In this document: positions 34,560 through 62,558 of the stretch, in pieces
Layout: every line of letters starts with the position of its first letter
Numbering within the stretch: the first letter of the stretch is position 1
Source: Lampris incognitus
Lineage: Eukaryota; Chordata; Actinopteri; Lampriformes; Lampridae
Direction: 5' to 3'
Assembly: GCF_029633865.1 (NCBI RefSeq)
Contig: NC_079219.1
Location: forward strand, 18,346,463-18,410,462
DNA length: 64,000 nucleotides
Notes under the pieces: model-generated
Databases searched by the model: none
Told to the model about the DNA's origin: nothing
Seen by the model: only the letters and a program-made list of their open reading frames with translations
Made by a program: the position numbers and the translations under genes

Positions 34560-36985
34560 AGACCAGGGACGGTTGTAACATGGGACGGTTGTAACGCCTT
34601 GAATTCTATCAATCAGAAACAAGCTAGAGTGATTATGTTAACTCTGCACATGCTCAGTTACAATCTTCTCACTGCACATGCTGTTAGAATAGTCTCACTC
34701 TGCACATGCTCAGTTACAATGTTCTCACTGCACATGCTCAGTTACAATGTTCTCACTGCACATGCTGTTAGAATATTCTCAATCCGCACATGCTCAGTTA
34801 CAATGTTCTCACTGCACATGCTCAGTTACAATGTTCTCACTGCATATGCTGTTAGAATATTCTCACTCTGCACATGCTCAGTTACAATGTTCTCACTGCA
34901 CATGCTCAGTTACAATGTTCTCACTGCACATGCTGTTAGAATATTCTCAATCCGCACATGCTCAGTTACAATGTTCTCACTGCACATGCTCAGCTACAAT
35001 GTTCTCGCTGCACATGCTGTTAGAATAGTCTCACTCTGCACATGCTCAGTTACAATGTTCTCGCTGCACATGCTCAGTTAGAATAGTCTCACTCTGTACA
35101 TGCTCAGTTACAATGTTCTCACTGTACATGCTCAGTTACAATGTTCTCACTGCATATGCTGTTAGAATAGTCTCACTCTGCACATGCTCAGTTACAATGT
35201 TCTCACTGCATATGCTGTTAGAATAGTCTCACTCTGCACATGCTCAGTTACAATGTTCTCACTGCATATGCTGTTAGAATAGTCTCACTCTGCACATGCT
35301 CAGTTACAATGTTCTCACTGCACATGCTCAGTTACAATGTTCTCACTGTACATGCTCAGTTACAATGCTCTCACTGCACATGCTGTTAGAATAGTCTCAC
35401 TCTGCACATGCTCAGTTACAATGTTCTCACTGCACATGCTGTTAGAATATTCTCAATCCGCACATGCTCAGTTACAATGTTCTCACTGCACATGCTCAGC
35501 TACAATGTTCTCGCTGCACATGCTGTTAGAATAGTCTCACTCTGCACATGCTCAGTTACAATGTTCTCGCTGCACATGCTCAGTTAGAATAGTCTCACTC
35601 TGTACATGCTCAGTTACAATGTTCTCACTGTACATGCTCAGTTACAATGTTCTCACTGCATATGCTGTTAGAATAGTCTCACTCTGCACATGCTCAGTTA
35701 CAATGTTCTCACTGCATATGCTGTTAGAATAGTCTCACTCTGCACATGCTCAGTTACAATGTTCTCACTGCATATGCTGTTAGAATAGTCTCACTCTGCA
35801 CATGCTCAGTTACAATGTTCTCACTGCATATGCTGTTAGAATAGTCTCACTCTGCACATGCTCAGTTACAATGTTCTCACTGCACATGCTCAGTTACAAT
35901 GTTCTCACTGCATATGCTGTTAGAATAGTCTCACTCTGCACATGCTCAGTTACAATGTTCTCACTGCATATGCTGTTAGAATAGTCTCACTCTGCACATG
36001 CTCAGTTACAATGTTCTCACTGCATATGCTGTTAGAATAGTCTCACTCTGCACATGCTCAGTTACAATGTTCTCACTGCACATGCTCAGTTACAATGTTC
36101 TCACTGTACATGCTCAGTTACAATGCTCTCACTGCACATGCTGTTAGAATAGTCTCACTCTGCACATGCTCAGTTACAATGTTCTCACTGCACATGCTCA
36201 GTTACAATGTTCTCTTGCTTAAAAAAAGGAGCCCCTAAGGAGAAAAAAAAGGAGCCACCTTTGAAACTCCTAAAGTTACCAACAAAAGTGGGGGGGCCGG
36301 GGTTGTCTTTTTTCTTTTTTTTTTCTTTTTTTTTTTTGGTTTGTTAGGTAAAATGTAACTTTTCTGTCAGATGTATTCTTTTGGTTACTGTCCTGAGATC
36401 GAATCCAAACAAGTCCTATTAGAATCACGGTTTTGTAAGCTAAAATAGACATACTAACTCGTCAAGCTACCGGTCAAGCTAGTTCTCGGGAGGTGAAAAC
36501 ATGGCTGGTGATACAGGGACGGTTGTGACAAGGCAAGTACTTTAATTCATATTTTAGAAACCTTATATGTTAAGTTAACGGCCAGTTGTATGCTGGAAAC
36601 GAATTTGCTTTCATCTGGCCAAATATCAGAAAGAAGACAGACAGGGGAGTCCCACCTCTTTTGCTGGAGAGGCATCTGCCATGTGGCCCTGTACCGTGTT
36701 CACAAGAAGGGCCAGAGGCCTGAGAGCCGGGAGCCAAACCCCTTCCCAGAGTAAGTACTGCAACCCCAAGAGGGCTTTCTGCATAGAACAGATCCTTTAT
36801 CCTGTTTTGAGGATCTACCCATTAAATCATGTTCTTGCATTATAATTTGCCTGCTTCATCTCACAATAACGTGAATGATAAATAATCTTTTTCATTTGGA
36901 GTATTTGATTAATTATGTATATTTTTAGATATGTGACAGCCGTCCCTGTACACGGGGATGGCTGTAACAGTGGAGTGACTGTATT
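34560..36985. other. Segment bounded by GGGACGGTTGTAAC motifs, possible unrecognised element
   Basis: The 14-bp motif occurs at 34566-34579 and 34582-34595, with variants at 36516-36529 and 36954-36968 and an inverted variant at 36933-36947. Between them lie the minisatellite and a ~50-codon open stretch (about 36597-36749) ending at a consensus donor GA|GTAAGT. No known transposase or gene recognised. Confidence 0.4.
34630..36215. repeat. Minisatellite, 28-bp and 56-bp higher-order units
   Basis: About 1.6 kb of two interleaved variants: a 28-bp unit (tctcactgcacatgctcagt tacaatgt) and a 56-bp unit made of a 26-bp GTTAGAATAG-type and a 30-bp CTCTGCACATGC-type monomer. Units contain GCACATGC or the palindrome GCATATGC. 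Longer blocks are themselves repeated (506 bp and 758 bp apart). It lies 0.5-2.1 kb upstream of the CARMIL CpG-rich promoter. Confidence 0.95.
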
Positions 36986-37423
36986 TAAATCAATTTTGCA
37001 ACCTGTACATATTTCATAAAACCAGTAATGTGTCAACTACTGATACATCGTATGAGTAGTTGACGCATTAAAGTTTATAGCATAGCAAAAAAATAAAAAG
37101 GTTTAGTATGCTTTGGAAAATGGCTTGTAGTAAATGGGCTAAAATATACAAAACACTACTTGGTTTGTGAACTCACGATTAAGCCAAATTTAGCCTTGAT
37201 TCTCTACTCTAATAGCCTTAGTGCCTAATATATTTTGAAGCAAACACAATTAAACAATAAATAAACTTGAGAATTGTTTTTAAAAGTTATTGAAACTTTA
37301 AAAAAAAGCCATTTTCTGTAACTTTTGTTTGTTTCAAACAAAAAAAAAATATATGATCCAGTAAGTCAAGTAAATTCTTTATGAGACAGTACAAGCCTGT
37401 TCCATGCCATAAGCAATCATCGG

Positions 37424-37427
<4 letters not shown>

Positions 37428-37487
<60 letters not shown>
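37428..37487. repeat. (TA)n microsatellite
   Basis: About 30 TA units following a partial hairpin-MITE sequence (37355-37427: CAGTAAGTCAAGTAAATTCT, GCCATAAGCAATCATCGGC). Confidence 0.95.
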
Positions 37488-37490
<3 letters not shown>

Positions 37491-37523
37491 CGTACAGATG
37501 CAGGAAAAACGTTTTAATACATA

Positions 37524-39211
<1,688 letters not shown>

Positions 39212-39248
39212 TAGCAGTACAAGCCTGTTTCGTGCGCTCCCCAGCTGC

Positions 39249-39251
<3 letters not shown>

Positions 39252-39307
<56 letters not shown>
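39252..39307. repeat. (TA)n microsatellite
   Basis: About 28 TA units between a partial MITE and SINE-B copy 4. Confidence 0.95.
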
Positions 39308-39310
<3 letters not shown>

Positions 39311-39626
39311 CATCCATTATCTGAACTGCTTATCCTGCTCGTGGGATGCTGGAGCCTATTCTAGCAGTCATTGGGCAGACACCCTGGACAGGCCGCTAGG
39401 CCATATCTCTCACACACACACACACACATTCATTCCTAGGGACAATTTAGTATGGCTAGTTCACCTGACTTACATGTCTTTAGACTGTGGGAGGAAACCG
39501 GAGCCCCCGCAGGAAACCCACAGAGGACGATCCGGGACGACCCACCAAGCAAGGTTGGACTACCCCGGGGCTCGAACCCAGGACCTTCTTGCTGTGAGGC
39601 TACCACACTAACCACTGCGCCACCGT
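39308..39626 (-). repeat. SINE-B copy 4
   Basis: From the short ATCC tail to the head GGCTCGAACCC..CTAACCACTGCGCCACC; a short (CA)n (39412-39428) sits at the family's expansion site. Confidence 0.8.
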
Positions 39627-39644
39627 ATATATTTATATATATAT

Positions 39645-39768
39645 AAAGATTGTTGTATTGAAGTGTTGTTATTCTATGTTTAGGTACACTGAGAGAGCCA
39701 CGAATCCGGAGTCAAATTCCATGTATGTGCAAACCTACACGGCCAATAAACATGATTCTGATTGATAT
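39645..39768 (+). repeat. LINE 3' tail remnant
   Basis: GTACACTGAGAGAGCCACGA, AACCTACACGGCCAATAAAC and ATGATTCTGATTGAT. It is nearly identical to 62100-62216, so two tails of one family; no body is present. Confidence 0.65.
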
Positions 39769-39931
39769 TTTTTACAGTGTAACGCCATGTGCCGTGACTG
39801 TCAGAGTTAAAAAGGCGCGACAGTGACACTCAGTGGTAGTTTACTGAAACTACATGAAAGCCAATGCCGTTTAAAGAAAACACTTCTATTGCGCTGATAT
39901 AGATGAGAAATACAAATATATATATATATAT

Positions 39932-40671
<740 letters not shown>

Positions 40672-41061
40672 AGAAATACAGTTTTAGACACTAATGAGTT
40701 CTGTCATTTTTAATGTACTTAAGAATTTAAGAGAAGCCTCCATATCTCATCCTTGCCATTAATATAATTACTTGTATTTCCATAGACATTGCACCGATTT
40801 ACAAAATGTCGGTATGTTTGCTCGATACCGGAGACAATAAATATAGAAAATGATCCCAAAATCAGCTAACAAAATTAAGATGTGGTCAAAAATCTACTCA
40901 CGTGTGTTACCTTTATATTTAACATAAATATTTGTACATTCAGTCTTTGGCAACTATGGCCTTACAAAGATGCAAAAAAAATTGCTTTTAATAAGTGTTG
41001 AACTAAATTATGATAAAGAAATGTTTCTCTCTATCTTTGATAACCCACTTTTTAACATACA

Positions 41062-41293
41062 TCAGTTGTTTTTGTGACAATCTTGGACCACTTGCGTATG
41101 CTCCATAAGTTTTTTTTCTAGTTTTTCTGCAAGAGCGCTAAGTTGACAAGCCCTCAGCATCTGCGGCAGGCTCTGCAACTGATCCTTTGAGGCTTTGGCC
41201 AGCCAGGCTCTGATATGACCCAGCAGACATCCTCTCCCTTTCGCAGGAATCACCTCACCTAGGAGCCTTCTATTCTCTTTCCTTTTGGTGTAT
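41062..41293 (-). CDS. tnfrsf6b: tnfrsf6b exon 5: C-terminal tail and stop
   Basis: Acceptor CTCCCTCCACTAG (AG at 41295-41294) continues the phase-2 codon as AGA. The exon encodes a basic linker and amphipathic helices (HIRAWLAKASKDQLQSLPQM, LSALAEKLEKKL) and stops at 41064-41062. Another AG in the same frame, just before AAGGCTCC, would drop eight residues but has a poor pyrimidine tract. A candidate poly(A) signal ATTAAA lies at 40992-40987, about 70 nt past the stop. Confidence 0.82.
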
Positions 41294-42428
41294 CTAGTGG
41301 AGGGAGACGATAGTTTATGTACACCTGCAGAGTGCAATCATGAATTAAGAGGCGAAGAGACTGTAAAAGAGGACGGGAGGAAAGAGGAGAGAGGAGGGCT
41401 AAAGAGAAAAGAGGGAGGTGGAGAGTCAGAGATGAACGTGGAAGCGTGTAAGATGTACTTGATGTGGCTTCTGGCAGGATGTATCTGAGACTGGCCGCTA
41501 GACCATAATGGCTCACCTGGTGACAAATCTCCTTATTTTCGACACACGTGGCCTGGTAAAGTCAAAGAGGCATGGGACGAATTCTCGGAGGATGTTCATC
41601 TTGTCTGAGGAGAAAAGGAGGAAAACAAAATGAGTTTTGGAATTCCTGCGCGGTGTCTCAACATGGTGCCAGTGTCAGAGGTGTGTACAGGGTGTGAATC
41701 ACACCGGCAGGCACCACCTTTTTAACGTTCCTTTTTTTCTTTTCTTTTTTTGCTGAGGGGGGTTCAACTTCATTTATATTTACTGACCTAAATAAATGCT
41801 CTCCTAACTACCATCCCACTAACACTTTGCAGGTTACCTGTCCATTTTGACAAAGTGAATATTATCGGTGCTGTGAAGGCAATTTGTCTGCCATATTATC
41901 ATATACGATGTTTGCTTACTTTTAATCTTCGCCCATGTATGACCTATCCCACGTTTAACTTTATATTGCTTAGATAGATGCTTAAAGTTAATATGTGGCT
42001 ATGTAGCAGAACGTAGGTGGTGTTATAAAGTGTCTTCTCCATGTGAACAAATAAAGGCCTGTTTTCACTGTTAGCTGACAGCAGAGGAATGGATGAGAAA
42101 CTCACTGAGTGTCACAAAGTCTGTACGCAGTAAGTGGAGAAACAGCCTTGGTGGGATGGGAGCTGGAATATTATATTACACGAGATACTAAGGAGGACAG
42201 CAGACGACTGCCCTATAAGAGAGACTGTACTGTACTGATCAGCATGCACTTAAGTATCTATGCTTTGTGTGCAACACTTGCAAGCATGTAATAAAGTGTG
42301 ATAATACTGCGAAGAATCTTTGTCGCTGAATCCTCTGTGTTTAGGCCCATGTGTACTCTGGTGTAGTACTGCCACGACAGTGCACAATAGCACATTAATT
42401 TTTGGCTGCTTGACCACCCGTATCCTCC

Positions 42429-42509
<81 letters not shown>

Positions 42510-44607
42510 AGCTGAAAAACACACCCAGTTACAGGAGGCATGTGAATCACAGTAAAGAGTGCTGCTCCAAAATCCCAACCCACAGACAGTATGTGTGGCC
42601 AGGAGCATACTGTCCATGTGTTCGTTTTCCCTCTTTTTTTTGGTACACCTTAGGGAAGGCTCCTGCTCAATCCTATCATGACTTTTGGTCTTCACTTGTT
42701 TACTTTCAAAGTTTACCACATTTGCTTAACAGCAAAAAGCAAAACTAGACTGTTGGCATGGTTATTGGAATGTCCCGGTTCGTCCCGTTTGGCCATCTCG
42801 AATCACCGGAAATGTTTTAATTGTTAGTTTACTGCCGTTTCGTCACATTTTAACACATACCCAGCTATATGGCGGGTAAACTCGGCACTAACCATGTGAA
42901 ATACAAAAGCAGGTGGGGTTGAGCTGCTCGAGTATGCCTCAAATCCAGTCTCGAGTCTACATGTCGAAGTCTCGGGTCTCATCTCAAGACTTCACGGCAG
43001 AATGACTTGAACATTTTTGGCCTCAAGGGCCAAAAATCTAAGTAAAGACTGACACTGGAAGACCGGAAGACTTGTGTGAACTGATATGTAAACTTAAAGG
43101 AGTTGGACTTGTCAGCTTAGCGTCTTGGTCCTGAGCTGAGTGGTTTTGACTACGACAGTAGCAAAACAAGAAGGCTGTGTGATCAACAGTTTCAAAGATA
43201 GAGCTAGTAGAAAAGAGACACACCTCCATCTTGCAGCTGCTGACAGGTGCCACACACAGTGTCATGGTACGCGGAGCCTGATAGTAGGGGCCTCTGTCCG
43301 GTGGAGGTGCAGCTGCGGTGTTTAACACACGGCTTCAGCACCGAGGAAGAGTTGGAGAAATAGCCATCTGGACACTCTTCACACACCGTGTTCATCTGAG
43401 ATGTACCTATGAAAGAACGAGTTTTATTTTTGGAGAAAGAACATGGAAAGCCAAAAAAGGGCACAGTTTGTCTCTCGATATCGCCGTCAGATGCAAACAG
43501 GCGTTCAACCGAATTGAAATCCCATCGAACCTGAGACAAATTACGAACCGTTTTGCCTTCCACACAGGAGAGCCATGCATGTGGTACACAAACAGGTAAG
43601 CATAGCACACGGTGACTTCTGCTGCACTTTGTGGAGTTGAGTTTAAAGGCCTACCCAGTGTTTAGAGCTACTGAGGGATGGCACGGGTGATGGATGGCAA
43701 CCGGAAAAACTATCATCACACTGTGCTTATGTAGAGCCGTGAAATAAAAAATAAAGAATAGATAAATGGGCATTATAATAATGTTTTATTTGGGGGGGGC
43801 AATACTTTGATTTGCATATCTAAACAACTCTGGTGGATGTTATTCTCATTTGTTTAAGTAGATAAACCTACACATCTTTAATAAGCCGTTTTACTGCTAA
43901 CATTAAAATATTCGGTAAATGACGGCCTGTGCGTGATGTTTTGGAGCAGTTGCCTGGCCTGAAGAACGTGTTGCCATGTAAGGATGCTCATAGAATGAAG
44001 AGGAAAACAGCGACGAAGAGTTTTTAAACCTACCATTGGTCTTCACCCCGTAGCCACGCCCACATCTGGAGTGTTTGAAACAAATCCCAGCGTTGCTGTA
44101 GTATCCCGGTTTACACCGACAAACCATGTTGTGCCGCGGGGAGCACTCCCTCTCCGCCTCCTCGTCTTCCCCACACAGCAGGTTGCAGTACAGACACTTC
44201 GGCATGTAGTTCCACAGATCTGTGAAGTGATTGGCGGGGCACGGGGCGCACGTGGTGGGCGTGGTCGCGGTACAGTGCGCCGCCATGTGTGTGCCAGGCG
44301 GGCACATGGCGCACGTTAGCTGCTCCCCCGACGGCGGGTCTCGGCGTTGGTATGTAGGGGTCTTCTGCAGGGCGCCATAGGCGAGCTCCATCATCACGAA
44401 GGACACGGCGAAGGACACGGCGAAGAACAGCTGTGGAGAGAATTCAGTTACCCTCTCTGTCTTGGTTACTGTTACTTTAGTCTCAGTGTATTAAAGTTGG
44501 AATTGTAAATCGTCATTTTAAGAGAGAATATGCTTTAAATGATACATATTATACAAACATAATAACCCAGCCACGTATGGCTGGAACATGTACAATATGT
44601 ATGGATT

Positions 44608-44651
<44 letters not shown>

Positions 44652-44797
44652 ATTCTCTCTCTCTATATATATAATGATGAAAGCCCCGTTACCTGACATT
44701 GTATTCTTACAACTAATTGTATTCTTACAATGAATGTGTTCTCTACATTTAACCCATCCTATTGTACAGAAGCAGTGGGCAGCTGCAGCGCCCGGGC

Positions 44798-44849
<52 letters not shown>

Positions 44850-45038
44850 TATGTATATGTGTGTGTGTGTGTGTGTGTATAACTTTGTTAAAAGAAACAC
44901 TCAATGGTAGGGAAAGTGCTCAACAACTAAGGAGCAAAATGATCCAGTTAGACAGCTGATGATTGCTTATAGCACGAAAGAGGCTGGATTATTATGCTCC
45001 TTATTTGTTGAGTACTTCCCTGTTTCTTTTAACAAAGT

Positions 45039-45088
<50 letters not shown>

Positions 45089-45305
45089 TGTGTGTGTGTG
45101 TGTCAAATCCTTATATAAATTGTGACACATTTCTGTCCGCGTTACCCATCAGCTGAGTCACAAATAATCTACACCATATCTGAGCATATCTGAGGCTTTG
45201 CTGCATCTTAATCTTCAGGGACCGTATCATGCAGTGTACTCACCATGCTGATGTACACGTTGCCGCCAAAGTGGAAGACAGATCGATACTGGTATATGTC
45301 TTCAT
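41062..45305 (-). CDS. tnfrsf6b: Decoy receptor 3, complete five-exon gene
   Basis: Secreted TNF-receptor-superfamily decoy; in mammals it binds FasL, LIGHT and TL1A outside the cell. Coding exons, 5' to 3': 45246-45244, 44430-44034, 43406-43224, 41604-41517, 41293-41062. Junction phases are 0, 1, 1 and 2, all GT-AG and all consistent. The product is 300 aa, the length of human DcR3. Residues 1-20 form a hydrophobic signal peptide, residues about 28-188 hold cysteine-rich repeats (CPPGT at 45-49, WNYMPKC at 74-80, LYCNLLCG at 81-88), and 195-300 is a helical tail ending in basic residues. There is no transmembrane segment or death-domain signalling motif, as expected of a soluble decoy. Sequons lie at N133 (created across the exon 2/3 junction) and N152. 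The match to DcR3 (TPTY..RD, CNVLCG-like block) is closer than to osteoprotegerin. A TATA box precedes it. Intron placement in the tail is inferred. Confidence 0.9.
41517..41604 (-). CDS. tnfrsf6b: tnfrsf6b exon 4: start of helical tail
   Basis: A strong pyrimidine tract and CAG precede ACAAGATG; CACCAG|GTGAGC closes it in phase 2. It has 88 nt with no stop in the frame set by exon 3. The peptide (ILREFVPCLFDF...SKIRRFV) resembles the human DcR3 stretch around ERAVIDFVAF and SIKRLQRLL. It is too short to appear as an open frame of its own, so splice phase and similarity are the evidence. Confidence 0.8.
41610..43223. other. tnfrsf6b intron 3
   Basis: Contains a long (GT)n at 42429-42508 and no other recognisable element. 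Confidence 0.7.
42429..42508. repeat. (GT)n microsatellite in tnfrsf6b intron
   Basis: About 40 GT units. Confidence 0.97.
43224..43406 (-). CDS. tnfrsf6b: tnfrsf6b exon 3: last cysteine-rich repeats
   Basis: Acceptor ..TTTCATAG; the first two bases complete a Gly codon split with exon 2. It runs through NTVCEECPDGYFS, a CVKHRSC block and HDTVCGTC, then ends at G|GTGTGT in phase 1. 183 nt. The order and spacing of cysteines match the corresponding exon of osteoprotegerin at 51322-51107. Confidence 0.92.
44034..44430 (-). CDS. tnfrsf6b: tnfrsf6b exon 2: signal peptide and first cysteine-rich repeats
   Basis: Acceptor CTCTCCACAG precedes CTG TTC TTC; donor G|GTAGGT ends it in phase 1. It has 397 nt encoding residues 2-133. 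The signal peptide contains a perfect 12-nt tandem duplication giving FAVSFAVSF. The remainder carries the conserved CPPGT, CAPCP, LYCNLLCG, CRCKPGYY and CFKHSRC blocks of cysteine-rich domains 1-3. Confidence 0.93.
44735..44845 (-). repeat. SINE-C fragment followed by (AC)n
   Basis: CTACATTTAACCCATCCTAT and GCAGTGGGCAGCTGCAGCGC are the inverted 3' body of SINE-C; (AC)n 44799-44845 follows. It lies in tnfrsf6b intron 1. Confidence 0.6.
44881..45039. mobile_element. Hairpin MITE, complete, in tnfrsf6b intron 1
   Basis: 159 bp with arms aactttgttaaaagaaacac ... and ... gtttcttttaacaaagtt, an inner inverted pair (gctcaacaactaaggagca / tgctccttatttgttgag) and (AT)n-(GT)n on the right side (45040-45102). 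Confidence 0.72.
45244..45246 (-). CDS. tnfrsf6b: tnfrsf6b coding exon 1 (start codon only)
   Basis: The initiator ATG is the last codon of the exon, directly followed by the donor GTGAGT (45243-45238). The in-frame sequence upstream has a TAA at 45309-45307 and no other ATG. Exon 2 opens with CTG in phase 0, so the protein starts M|LFFAVSF. The upstream ATG at 45305 gives phase 2 and does not fit exon 2. Inferred from phases, not from cDNA. Confidence 0.72.
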
Positions 45306-45311
45306 TTTATA
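45305..45311 (-). promoter_or_regulatory. Candidate TATA box of tnfrsf6b
   Basis: TATAAAA reads on the minus strand about 60 nt before the start codon. A TATA-driven start 25-30 nt downstream would fall near 45278 and leave a 5'UTR of roughly 30 nt. Two CRE-like TGACGTT cores sit 220-250 bp further upstream (around 45531 and 45554). Motif-level evidence only. Confidence 0.5.
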
Positions 45312-46164
45312 GAGCTCGGTGAGGAAGTGATATTTCCACTCTGTGCAGTCACCGCTTTAAAAAGGTCACATTATCTTTCAACAATGGCAAGTAGAGTCAA
45401 GAAACATTGCAGTGGCAGCGGAACGGATATGAGCACATCATTCACATGGGGGGTGCTGAGTCAGGTTCACATTTAGGGGTCAGGTTGTGTGACACCTTTA
45501 AAGGACAATCCTGTTTTGGGAGGGGGGGGGTGACGTTAGTGTGACCATCCATGTGACGTTGTGCTTTGGAAAGGCCGTTGATTAGTCAGGGTTGGGCAGT
45601 TCTCTGTGTAATACGGCTGTGTCACACCATAAACGCCATCAGCGCAATCCTAAAATATGCTACAATTTTAACATGGCCATCAATCGAAGGCCAATTTAGT
45701 AATATTGCAAGACTTGAATCTATGTTTTCTTTCTTTCTTTTTGGTCAGTAGTATCTAAACTACGTTTTCAACCACACAGAATTGAGCAATCACAGCTTGA
45801 ATGTGGGCTGTAAAAATGGTTGTTGGTAATCAAAGTGGGGAACAAAAACTTAAATGATTGTCCCACATCTCAGAATGATCAGACAAAACGAGCAGCCTTG
45901 TCCCATTCTCTCAACTTCCACAGCCAAAGCCTTTTTATTTCAATTGTCAACCGAGGTGTCAGCAATGATGTTTAATGGGCAAGCTTTTTCCTGCATAGAG
46001 GAATTTTTGCCCCCCCCCCAAAGAGGTTTTAGCCAGCGCCAAACGAAAATCACCAGCGCACAAACGATAAGAATTGAGAATAAAAACAGCAATTCAAATC
46101 CTCTCCGGAAGTGTTTAATAGCTCAGTTCAATTTCAGCTCATTCAGCCCCTCTTTCTTGCGATG

Positions 46165-46380
46165 TCCGTGGTTTGAACCCAACTCAACTCTACTCCCCCT
46201 CCCATCTCCCTCAACCCCTCCTCTCACCCCCTCAACCCCACTCCCTCAACCCCAATCCCCTCTCCTGCAACCCAGTTCTCCATTATGAATTATCTTTGCC
46301 CACCTCAACCTCACTCCCTCAACCCTACTCCTCTCCCTCAAACCCTCTCCCCAAAGCCCACTCCCCTCTCCCCCTTACAA
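46165..46380. repeat. Polypyrimidine tract, G-rich on the minus strand
   Basis: About 215 bp of CTCCCTCAACCCC-like repeats. The minus strand reads GGGGTTGAGGGAGTGGGG repeatedly, with many runs of 3-4 G. It lies about 0.9-1.1 kb upstream of tnfrsf6b, between the two receptor genes. Confidence 0.85.
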
Positions 46381-46789
46381 TGTTGTAATAAAATGATTTT
46401 TTTAAACCAGTTTGTTAGTTGGATTTTCATTTACTCAAGCATAATAGACATTTTTGTTTATAAATGGTCAGAAATAACAGGAAAATGCATAGATTTCTGT
46501 AAAATAAGGCAACACAGACTCATTGACTTTACTGTTGCGCATAGTCGCAGCGCGGACCGATCATGCTTACTGTCGTGCGTAGTAACCCCCCAAAGCCCCA
46601 TTCTGAGCCAGGAAAAACCCTGTTGGTGGTCAATGGCTCCGTCCGTAAAGACAATGGACCTGTAATGCCATATGTCTTAGTCTATCCTATGTTCTTCTAC
46701 ACACTCCTCTGTTTTCATTTGGCCAAGAAGAAGATGTAAAAGACGTAGACCATAGCCTATGAGACTAACAGACCAGTTAATTCTGCAAG

Positions 46790-47749
46790 AAACAAACTGT
46801 TTTTAATCAGAAAATTTGACATTAGTATTCACAAAGATACAAGAGCCTAAAAAAAGGAACCATCAAGCATATATACAATAAAGACCCATGTGTTTAATAG
46901 TATAAAAGTGATAAAAACAAAATATAACACAACTATCACTTTCTGACTTTGCAGCATTTGGAATCCAGTATAAAGTAATAAAAACAAGCTTTTACATATT
47001 CAGTAATTATTTCTTTTAAATACAAAACAATTGCACTCCTTTGTACATTCATAAAAGCTGACATTCAAAAAATATTTCAGTTGAGCTTTACATGTCAGCA
47101 GTCCAGGATATTCAAACCAACAAACAAGAGGAAAACTTCAGGAAAAACACATTTCATTATGAAACCGAATCCTTCCCCTCAAACAGTGAGAAAGTACAAA
47201 TAAAAAGACAGCATCCGCCTGCCCCTCTCCCATAAAAAAGTGTACTATGTACATCTTAAATAGTTTTTCTTTAGTTTTTCACAGACTACGGTCAAACAGT
47301 TTCCCAGTAAACCTTTATCTTTAGTTCTCGATTAGGCCTGCCAGTAGTATGCAGGAGTGTAAAACTTTGTTTTAACTCAGGATTAGGTTCATCCAATCTG
47401 ATTCTCTCTCACATTCCCTGCTCCGACAGGCAGAGTGTGTGTGGATGAGGAGGAAAGCACGAATAGTTTAACACAACTCTGTCGTTGACTATAGTTTACT
47501 GTATTCTAGTGGAACATCTGATGGGAAAGTAAGAATTTACCCTCTCACTATACCATTTGCTTAATTTGGGCTGAGCACTTTCTGCCTCAGGTCTGCTTTC
47601 TCTTTCACATGCATTATTCTCCTTCTCACCATGCATGTTGTGTGTGCGTGTGCATGTGTGTGTGCGTGCGTGCATAAGTTTGTGTGGTCACTGTTTGACA
47701 GTGAATGTGTGTATGTGCTTTTGTGTCTGTGTTTGCATCATTTCCATCC
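46790..47749 (-). other. Probable tnfrsf11b 3'UTR
   Basis: AT-rich, repeat-poor stretch of about 950 nt after the stop codon. It ends near an ATTAAA hexamer on the minus strand (46807-46802). No open frame or transposon match is visible, unlike the flanks, which fits a 3'UTR. The exact cleavage site is inferred. Confidence 0.55.

Positions 47750-62558
<14,809 letters not shown>

Noticed and set aside
34599-35081. 160-codon open frame, repetitive protein in the minisatellite
   Set aside because: The frame stays open because the repeat unit lacks stops in any phase; similar frames appear in other phases (34747, 35337, 35802). No splice or start context.
41259-41516. 85-codon minus-strand frame overlapping tnfrsf6b exons 4-5
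   Set aside because: A different frame from the receptor; it crosses the intron between the exons and shows no similarity.
45244-45305. Upstream ATG at 45305 as tnfrsf6b start
   Set aside because: It leaves phase 2 at the donor while exon 2 needs phase 0, and it gives no signal-peptide-like sequence.
45854-46288. 144-codon frame with a Pro/Ser-rich end
   Set aside because: The Pro/Ser part is the polypyrimidine tract; no similarity, no splice sites, on the strand opposite to both flanking genes.
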